DNA from: Streptomyces sp. NBC_01296
GTDB taxonomy: Bacteria; Actinomycetota; Actinomycetes; Streptomycetales; Streptomycetaceae
Reading direction: 5' to 3'
Assembly (NCBI RefSeq): GCF_035984415.1
Contig: NZ_CP130720.1
Location: 8,060,001 to 8,124,000, forward strand
DNA: 64,000 nt
The notes beneath the pieces were generated by a model. It was not told where the DNA came from, searched no databases, and saw only the letters and a list, made by a program, of their open reading frames with translations. A program made the translations under genes and the position numbers. Positions 58,366-64,000 of the stretch are shown piece by piece. How positions within the stretch are numbered: position 1 is the first letter of the stretch; the number at the start of each line of letters is the position of its first letter.

Positions 58366-59409
58366 ATGAAAGTGCACTCCGGCCGCCCCTGGGGCGCCGT
58401 ACGCCCGGGCGTCCTGGCCGTCCTCCTCATCGTCCTGGCCGTCCTCGGCGTCACGACCGCCTGCTCCGGGCCGGTCGAGACGCTCAGGCGAGCCGTACCG
58501 GGCTTCTCCAACCCCGTCATCCCCGGCCTCTGGACTCCGCAGCGCATGGCCGATGCCGACGGGTACGAGGCTCCCGTGGCGGACGGGCTCGGTGCCGACC
58601 TGGGCGAGAGCGACCCGGAGCCGGCCCCCGTCCGGGCCGCCGCCGAACGTACTCCGTACCGCGCGAGCGCTCCCACGCTGGGGAAGGTGTTCTTCGACGG
58701 GCCCGACGGGCCGAGCGTCTGCTCCGGCACCGCCGTCGAGGATCCGACCCGGCCGGGCCGCTCCAGCCTGGTGTGGACGGCGGGCCACTGTGTCCACGGC
58801 GGCGCGGGCGGCACCTGGCACCGCAACATCGTCTTCGTCCCCTCCTACAACGACCGGGGCCTCACCGGCGCCTCCCGCCGCGCGGCCCCAGCGGCCGAGG
58901 TCGCCCCGCTGGGCACGTGGTGGGCGACCTGGGCCGGTACCTCCGAGCAATGGCTCGCGGAGGGCGCCGCCACCGGTGGCGGCGGGGCGTCCGGCGACTT
59001 CGCGGTGCTGCGGGTGGCCCGGCAGGACACCCGCACATCGCTCCAGGAGGCGACCGGGGCAGCCGTACCGGTCTGGTTCGATGCGCCGCCCACCGCGGCG
59101 ATCCCGGCGATGAAGGCCTGGGGCTACCCGGCCGCCGTCCCCTTCGACGGGCAGCGGATGTTCGCCTGCCAGGACCGCCCCGGACGGCTGTCCCTGCGCC
59201 CCGACCGGCCGTCGCTGTACCGCATCGGGTGCACGATGACCGGCGGCTCCTCCGGCGGCGGCTGGTTCGCCCGGCGTCCCGACGGCACCCTCGCCCTCGT
59301 CAGCAACACGTCCATCGGCCCGGCCTCGTCCACCTGGCTCGCCGGGCCGCGACTGGGCGGACAGGCCCGGACCGTGTACGCCTCCGTCGCGAAGGACGGC
59401 CCGGCCTGA
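58366..59409 (+). CDS. Secreted trypsin-like serine protease (lipoprotein)
   Basis: A 347-residue exported protein. The signal peptide (VLAVLLIVLAVLGVTTACSG) ends in a lipobox-like TTAC, so it may be membrane-anchored. The chymotrypsin-fold domain has the catalytic His in WTAGHCVHG, a candidate Asp in SGDFAVLRV and the Ser in TMTGGSSGGGWF. Extra cysteines (VCSGTA, MFACQD, RIGCTM) fit the disulfides of the family. The start at 58366 has GAGGAACG upstream. The substrate is unknown. Confidence 0.9.
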   Translation: MKVHSGRPWGAVRPGVLAVLLIVLAVLGVTTACSGPVETLRRAVPGFSNPVIPGLWTPQRMADADGYEAPVADGLGADLGESDPEPAPVRAAAERTPYRASAPTLGKVFFDGPDGPSVCSGTAVEDPTRPGRSSLVWTAGHCVHGGAGGTWHRNIVFVPSYNDRGLTGASRRAAPAAEVAPLGTWWATWAGTSEQWLAEGAATGGGGASGDFAVLRVARQDTRTSLQEATGAAVPVWFDAPPTAAIPAMKAWGYPAAVPFDGQRMFACQDRPGRLSLRPDRPSLYRIGCTMTGGSSGGGWFARRPDGTLALVSNTSIGPASSTWLAGPRLGGQARTVYASVAKDGPA

Positions 59410-59432
59410 GAGGGAGGCCGTCTCCTACGCTT

Positions 59433-60548
59433 CTACCGTGCTCCCCTGAGCGTGCTGGCCGGCTGACTGCCGCGGGCGGCCGCGGCACGCCGCGGGGGGT
59501 CCGGCGCGGGGTTCTGGAGAGTGGGCCGGGACCAGGGCGCGTCGACGCCGCCGGACTCAGGCCGTAGCCCGAGCTCGCGGAGCTGGTTGACCGCCATCAT
59601 CGCGGTGAACATCGTGTTCGGGTTGGCACCGCCGCCCCCCAGTTCAGCGACGGATTCCTGGAAGCGGGTGGTGAACGCGCTCGGCCGGACCCGCCTGCTC
59701 TCGCTGGTCAGACCGAGTGCCGCCTCCTGCAACGCGGTGGCCTGCTCCAGCAGTCCGTCCAAGTAGGGCGCCACCTCCTCGGCACGGCGCACGGCGAAGG
59801 TGTGCCCGTCGGTGAGGAGTGCGGCTTCTCCGTCCTCGAAGAGGAGGGCGACGGCGCCGAGCGTGGTCTGGATCTTGAGCTGATCGGCGTCGGCCATGGC
59901 ACCACAGGGTCCGTTGCCCTCGTCGGACAGGTGAACGACGCCGCTGTCCCTCAGGTGCACGATCACGTGCCCGGCGCAGTGGCCCTGGCTGCGCAGCACG
60001 CGGACCGCGCCATCGGCGAAGGTCCAGCCGGTGAATCGCAGCGAGCCGATCCGGATCTGCTCCAGCGGTCGCTCCTCGTAGGTCCGGGTCGTAGCGCCGA
60101 AGGGCCGCATGGGCTGGAAGAGCGACACCAACTGGTCGGCGGCCAGTGCGGGCTCGGGCAGTGCCGCCGCCCCGGCGATCCGCTCGAGGGACCGCGCCCA
60201 GTACGACGCCGGGTCCCGCATCTGGTCGAGGTCAAGAGCGGGGAGGTAGTGCTCCACCGGCACACCCAGCTCGTCGGCCAGGTCGTTGTTGCCGACGTGG
60301 TCAGGATGACCGTGCGTGGTCAGCACCAGTGCCCGGGACCAGGGCCCGACCCGGTCCGTCGCCGCCCGCAGTGCCGCGCGGAAGGCCGGCGTGACGCCGG
60401 TGTCGACCAGCACCACGGTGTCGCCGGCCCGGTGTACGAGGGCGTTGGCGACGTCCGGCTGGTCGTGCTCGACATCCAGTTCCTGCCCGAGGACCAGCAC
60501 GGTCCTGTCGTCGATCTCGATCAGGTCGCCGAGTGCGGTCACGGCCAT
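59433..60548 (-). CDS. MBL-fold metallo-hydrolase
   Basis: A 371-residue hydrolase with the metallo-beta-lactamase motif TTHGHPDHVGNN (HxHxDH). Preceding it is VVLVDTGVTPAFRAALRAA; the later metal ligands are in RSQGHCAGHVIV and VVHLSDEGN. A ~110-residue helical C-terminal part (TFAVRRAEEVAPYLDGLLEQ, TTRFQESVAELGGGGANPNT) follows, ending in a disordered Arg/Pro/Ala tail. The ATG at 60548 has GGAGG upstream. Relatives include lactonases and thioesterases; I cannot choose between these. Confidence 0.87.
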   Translation of the reverse strand: MAVTALGDLIEIDDRTVLVLGQELDVEHDQPDVANALVHRAGDTVVLVDTGVTPAFRAALRAATDRVGPWSRALVLTTHGHPDHVGNNDLADELGVPVEHYLPALDLDQMRDPASYWARSLERIAGAAALPEPALAADQLVSLFQPMRPFGATTRTYEERPLEQIRIGSLRFTGWTFADGAVRVLRSQGHCAGHVIVHLRDSGVVHLSDEGNGPCGAMADADQLKIQTTLGAVALLFEDGEAALLTDGHTFAVRRAEEVAPYLDGLLEQATALQEAALGLTSESRRVRPSAFTTRFQESVAELGGGGANPNTMFTAMMAVNQLRELGLRPESGGVDAPWSRPTLQNPAPDPPRRAAAARGSQPASTLRGAR

Positions 60549-60765
60549 GGATCCTCCCGCGGTCTCGTCGGTTCCTGCTCGACTCGTCCGCGGTGAGCCC
60601 TGCCGCCCACCTCGACGATGTCGACCACGAGTCTCCTGTCGACGAGCCTACGCCGCACGGGCCGACACCGCCGCTTCGTCCGGCGCCGGTCGTCCCGTGC
60701 CCGGGCTGCCCCCAGCCCGCCCGGGCACGGGCACCCCGGCCTGCGCCCGGCGACCACGGGGCAGG

Positions 60766-61485
60766 TCACCCGGCGCCCCCGTCCGGTCCATCGTCCGTCT
60801 TCCCGTCAGCCTGCCCGTCCGCCTTCCCGCCAGACTTCCCGCCCGCGGCACGTCGCCGCTCATCCTCCCGCGCCGCCCAGGCGGCCGAGTCGATCCGCGA
60901 GGGGTACTCCTCCTTCGGCTCCGACCCGTCCAGATGCACCGCCCACGCCCACAGGACGACCGCCGCCAGCAAGAAGCAGCCCGCCACTGCAAGGACCGCG
61001 TCGATGTCGTCGGTCTGGGATTCCGGGTCCGTGCCGAAGAAGGCGGGAGGACCGTTGACCATCATGCTCACCCACCAGGCGAGGGCCGCGTTGAACGCGA
61101 GGAGGGCCAGCCAGTACAGGAGCCGCACCGCCTTCGCCGGGCCGCCGTGCAGCGCGCGCAGCAGGAGCAGACGGCGCAGCCTCCCCGGCCCTCCCCGCTG
61201 GCGGCGCGCCGCCGCCTCGAAGCTGCGTACCGACGCGTAGCAGGCGTCGAGCCAGTCGCCCGGCTCCGGGTCCGGGGCCCCGGTCGGCGCCAGCTTCTTG
61301 GCCTCGATCCAGCTGGAGATGAACTGGACCTCCATCTGTGCTTTCTCCAGCCTTCTGCGGTAGTGGTGGTCGGCGCTCCGCGCCTCGCGGCGGTCCCTGA
61401 GGACGAGGCTGATCCCGCCCACCAAACCGGTGATCACGGGCACGAGGAACGGCGCGAACGACACCAGGGAATCCACACTGGGCAC
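60766..61485 (-). CDS. Three-helix membrane protein next to UDG-ART gene
   Basis: About 239 residues from GTG 61485, with AGGAGG eight bases upstream. A first helix (SFAPFLVPVITGLVGGISLVL) is followed by a basic cytosolic domain with coiled-coil character (RDRREARSADHHYRRRLEKAQMEVQFISSWIEAKK). Two more helices come next (LLYWLALLAFNAALAWWVSMM and AVLAVAGCFLLAAVVLWAWAV), then a disordered Lys/Gly/Asp tail. The layout recalls small membrane effectors of conflict systems, but no specific family motif is seen. It is 155 bases downstream of the UDG-ART gene on the same strand. Confidence 0.7.
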   Translation of the reverse strand: MPSVDSLVSFAPFLVPVITGLVGGISLVLRDRREARSADHHYRRRLEKAQMEVQFISSWIEAKKLAPTGAPDPEPGDWLDACYASVRSFEAAARRQRGGPGRLRRLLLLRALHGGPAKAVRLLYWLALLAFNAALAWWVSMMVNGPPAFFGTDPESQTDDIDAVLAVAGCFLLAAVVLWAWAVHLDGSEPKEEYPSRIDSAAWAAREDERRRAAGGKSGGKADGQADGKTDDGPDGGAG

Positions 61486-61640
61486 CGGCAACGCCTCCTG
61501 TCCGACCAAGCCTCGGCTGGGGGCCTCCGGTCCAGCCTTGCATCCCCGGTGGCAGCCCCACCGTTCCGCGCGGCCGATCGGGTGGGCCGCCCGCCGCGCC
61601 CCTGGACGCCGGGGCCGGGGCCGCGGGCCCCGGCGGGCGG

Positions 61641-63260
61641 TCAGGAGACGAGGGGGGCGGCCTCCTCTTCGGTCAGCTTGATCGTGCACAGGCCGCCGCG
61701 CTCGGTCTGCACGTCCGTCACCTTGAGCTGGGTGCCCGGCGCGAGGATGTATTCCTCCTCGCCGGTGAAGGCGGAGTAGCTCCGGATCCCCACCGCCCGG
61801 GCGGGGGTCACCTCGAAGAGCGTCCGCTTGCCGCGGCTGCCCAGGAAGGACCGGGCCACGCTCAGCTCGGAGGTGCACGAGGACACGCCCCACCAGGTCA
61901 CGGTCCCCCCGACCGGATACTGCGCCCGCAGGTCCAGCGACACACCGCGCCAGAGCGGCCGGGTGTGGGCGGGCAGCCCCGACACCGCGGAGAACAGCAG
62001 CCGCAGGTAAGGGAGGTAGGGCACGACCTTGGTCCGGTCCGGGGAGCGGAGGACGGCGTTGATCTCGCGGTAGAAGGCGGACTCGCAGGTGTAGAGGTAG
62101 AGCGCGGCGATGGCGTCGGCGGACATGCGGCCGGCGGTCTCGTCCGCCCGGCGCTTGCCGAACTCGTGGGACCTGTCGATCTGCCGGCCGAGCCCGGACA
62201 GCACGTCGGCGACCGGGGCGACGGCTTCCTGGAAGTCCATCAGCGGGGTGTCGAACACGCCGGTGATCGCCGGGAGGACGAGCCCCTCGTCCTTTACGCC
62301 GGTGAGCCGCTCGAGGTAGAGCTGGTGCAGTTCCATGGTGGACGCGATGAAGGCCCCCATGCGTGCCGCGACGTCCCCGCCCGCACCGCCGGCCCCCGCC
62401 GCATCCTCGTTCCACCCCTGGCTGGGCAGCCAGTCGATCGCCTCGGCGCCCAGCGACGCGAGGGCCTCGTTCACCATGCCGAAGTGGTCGCCCTCGCAGA
62501 AGATGTCGCCCTGGGCCGCCGGGTTGGGATGATCGATGTGCCGGACCTCGACGTCCGGATACTTCTTCTGGAGCCGCAGGACGATCCTCTTCAGGCTGCG
62601 GGCGTGGGCACCCCACCACGCGAACACGACGCCGCGGTCCTCCTCGTCGGCGTCCTGCTTGGCCTTGAGGATCTCCTCGACGATCCGTTCGGCGACGGGC
62701 CGCCAGAACGCGGTGTGCCGGTCGGCCCCCATCGCCCCGTCGCCGCTGGCCGTGAGCGAGGCGTTCAGCAGCAGCACGCCCTGTGTGAGCATCGCCTGGA
62801 ACCACTCCGGCGGCTGGACCGTGTCCCGCTCCTTCAACAGGGCGCGGACGTCGGCGATGGGTGTCTTCTTGGCGATGCCGTACTTCCACATCGCGGCCGC
62901 CTTGATGATGCAGCGGATGCTGACGACCCTGCCGAACTGGCTGTCCTTCCAGTCGTTGAAGGTGTTGTCGAACATGGCTATCCCGGTGGCGCTCTCCGGC
63001 CGCGGGTACGGGTTCTGGCCGAAGACGACGACCTTCCACTTGTGTGGCGGGTTCGGCTTGAGCGCCTGGAAGGTCAGCTCACGGACCGGGACGACCTCCG
63101 GGCTGCGGCCCTGGCCGATGAACCGGGCGGCATCCGGCTGTGCTTCGATGACCGGCTTGAGGAGCGGAAGCCAGGGTTCGCCGCCGCCCTGGAAGAGATC
63201 GGTGAGGCCCAGCGGGTCGTTCGCATCGGGCTGGGCCGGGGTGGTGGTGGCGTCGGTCAT
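61641..63260 (-). CDS. Uracil-DNA glycosylase fused to an R-S-E ADP-ribosyltransferase
   Basis: A 539-residue fusion. Residues ~70-280 are a family-1-like UDG: motif A is GQNPYPRPESATGIAMF (81-97), then GVLLLNASLTASG (161-173), WGAHA (216-220) and motif B HPNPAAQGD (244-252). The classical catalytic Asp of GQDPYH is Asn83 and the following His is Pro86. Residues ~295-535 are an arginine-type ADP-ribosyltransferase: R438 in LWRGVSLDL, the SSCTS segment at 460-464, and the ExE pair Glu501/Glu503 in TGEEEYILAPGT. The ATG at 63260 has GGGAG upstream. A macro-domain gene lies just upstream. A role in DNA modification, repair or conflict is inferred. Confidence 0.87.
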   Translation of the reverse strand: MTDATTTPAQPDANDPLGLTDLFQGGGEPWLPLLKPVIEAQPDAARFIGQGRSPEVVPVRELTFQALKPNPPHKWKVVVFGQNPYPRPESATGIAMFDNTFNDWKDSQFGRVVSIRCIIKAAAMWKYGIAKKTPIADVRALLKERDTVQPPEWFQAMLTQGVLLLNASLTASGDGAMGADRHTAFWRPVAERIVEEILKAKQDADEEDRGVVFAWWGAHARSLKRIVLRLQKKYPDVEVRHIDHPNPAAQGDIFCEGDHFGMVNEALASLGAEAIDWLPSQGWNEDAAGAGGAGGDVAARMGAFIASTMELHQLYLERLTGVKDEGLVLPAITGVFDTPLMDFQEAVAPVADVLSGLGRQIDRSHEFGKRRADETAGRMSADAIAALYLYTCESAFYREINAVLRSPDRTKVVPYLPYLRLLFSAVSGLPAHTRPLWRGVSLDLRAQYPVGGTVTWWGVSSCTSELSVARSFLGSRGKRTLFEVTPARAVGIRSYSAFTGEEEYILAPGTQLKVTDVQTERGGLCTIKLTEEEAAPLVS

Positions 63261-63333
63261 GGGCGAAGGGCTCCCGGTCGTCGTACCTGAGGGGTGGTGG
63301 GGGCCGGCATGCTGACCGGCGGTGTGCACGGGA

Positions 63334-63996
63334 TCAGCGGCGAAAGGAATGCCCTTTCGGTGGCACGATGCGCACCCGCTCCGTGGCCGGCGCGTTCTCG
63401 ATGCCGTCGAGCTGCGCGGTGATCGTGGCGCGCAGCTGGTCGTCGTCCTCGAACCAGTGGTCGTGGAAGAGCGTGAAGCCGGTCCACATCAGGTTGGCGC
63501 ACACCCGGGCCGGCACCCGGCCCGTCTGCGCGCCCATCCCGACCAGAGCCACCGAGCGGATGCTGCCCGGCACCTGACGGTTCTGCCGGTGGACGGCCTG
63601 GAACGCCGCGGCGCACGCCAGGGCCACGTTCAGCGTGTCCTTCACGTTCTGCGAGGACTGCACCATGGTGGGCGTCGATATCAGGAACCGCGGGACGGTC
63701 GCACCGGAAGGGACGCAGACGGCGCTCCCCACCGGCAGGGTTCCGGCGAACCGGTCGCGGATCGCCCGCTGCACGCGCAGCTGGATGCCGGCCCCGAGGT
63801 GCCGCTTGATGACGGCGTCGACCCCGCCGTCCATCCGGCCGAGGGAGTTGGTCGGGGTGACCCACGCATCGACGTCCTCGTCGAGGATCGAACCCCTGCG
63901 GATCTCGATCCCGGGGGTGTCCGCGAACGCCGCCCGCCACGCCTCCACCACACGCTCGTTGACGTCGGTCAACACCACCCTGAGCACGGGCTGCAC
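63334..63996 (-). CDS. Macro-domain protein (ADP-ribose binding/hydrolysis)
   Basis: About 220 residues with a macro-domain core: IEIRRGSILDEDVDAWVTPTNSLGRMDGGVDAVIKRHLG corresponds to the ADP-ribose loops, where a typical member reads DAIVNAAN..L.GGGGVDGAIH. ALVGMGAQTGRVPARVCANLM matches the second phosphate loop. The GTG at 63996 is four bases from the window end, so the true start may lie outside. It ends 73 bases before the UDG-ART gene. It may remove or read the modification made by the transferase. Confidence 0.82.
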   Translation of the reverse strand: MQPVLRVVLTDVNERVVEAWRAAFADTPGIEIRRGSILDEDVDAWVTPTNSLGRMDGGVDAVIKRHLGAGIQLRVQRAIRDRFAGTLPVGSAVCVPSGATVPRFLISTPTMVQSSQNVKDTLNVALACAAAFQAVHRQNRQVPGSIRSVALVGMGAQTGRVPARVCANLMWTGFTLFHDHWFEDDDQLRATITAQLDGIENAPATERVRIVPPKGHSFRR

Positions 63997-64000
63997 ACGG

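Noticed and set aside
60549..60765. A small gene between the MBL hydrolase and the membrane protein
   Set aside because: The only frame (60539-60769, minus) is Arg-rich with no ribosome site. The gap probably holds just the MBL-gene promoter and the end of the UDG-ART group.

Overview
The window is high-GC actinobacterial DNA. Its strong G/C third-position bias, GTG and TTG starts, ATGA/GTGA/TTGA stop-start overlaps and gene families (ECF41 sigma factor, GPP34, DUF4916, LuxR, DeoR and MarR regulators) all point to Streptomyces or a close relative. I see no tRNA, rRNA, CRISPR array, insertion sequence or replication origin. The ends cut a minus-strand secreted-protein gene (left) and possibly the start of a macro-domain gene (right).

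Bases 1-19400 hold ordinary chromosome-arm content. In order: a two-component system, a Nudix-like DUF4916 protein, decayed genes (an arsC fragment, a phytase with an internal deletion, a Rossmann-enzyme stub), an ECF41 sigma factor beside a small membrane protein, a saccharopine-dehydrogenase-like enzyme opposite a TetR regulator fused to a DUF5988-like tail, an M20 peptidase, a secreted SOD-like protein, a secreted adenosine-deaminase-like enzyme, an alpha/beta hydrolase, a LuxR regulator, and a DeoR/MFS/HAD/GPP34 locus with a cluster of operator-like repeats.

Bases 19633-45613 form one 26-kb co-directional array that reads as a biosynthetic gene cluster. It starts with an aminotransferase, an inositol-monophosphatase-like enzyme, a zinc dehydrogenase and a GH35 glycosidase, all overlapping by 4 bases. 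It continues with a two-domain aminotransferase, a SnoaL-like protein and a two-module NRPS (A-PCP-C-A-PCP-reductase). Tailoring and transport genes follow: P450, ferredoxin, FAD-linked oxidase, MFS exporter, Fe(II)/2-oxoglutarate oxygenase, ATP-grasp ligase and HisC-like aminotransferase. Two dynamin-like GTPases end the array. The expected product is a reductively released, oxidised dipeptide (aldehyde, alcohol or cyclic imine/pyrazinone type). A perfect 506-bp tandem duplication lies exactly on the SnoaL/NRPS junction and creates a chimeric ORF.

Bases 45624-56804 form a second, divergent and apparently iron-controlled unit. A minus-strand operon encodes a clavaminate-synthase-like oxygenase, an SbnB-like and an SbnA-like enzyme (2,3-diaminopropionate synthesis), a PLP decarboxylase and a MATE exporter. 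A plus-strand operon encodes a family-5 binding-protein ABC importer. Two DtxR/DmdR-type iron boxes lie between them. This suggests a diaminopropionate-derived metallophore made, exported and re-imported here, but no IucA/IucC-type synthetase is present in the window.

Bases 56820-64000 carry a MarR regulator, small or decayed genes, a lipoprotein serine protease, an MBL-fold hydrolase, and a minus-strand group that is the best candidate for an undescribed conflict or repair system. That group is a macro-domain protein, a uracil-DNA-glycosylase fused to an R-S-E ADP-ribosyltransferase, and a three-helix membrane protein.
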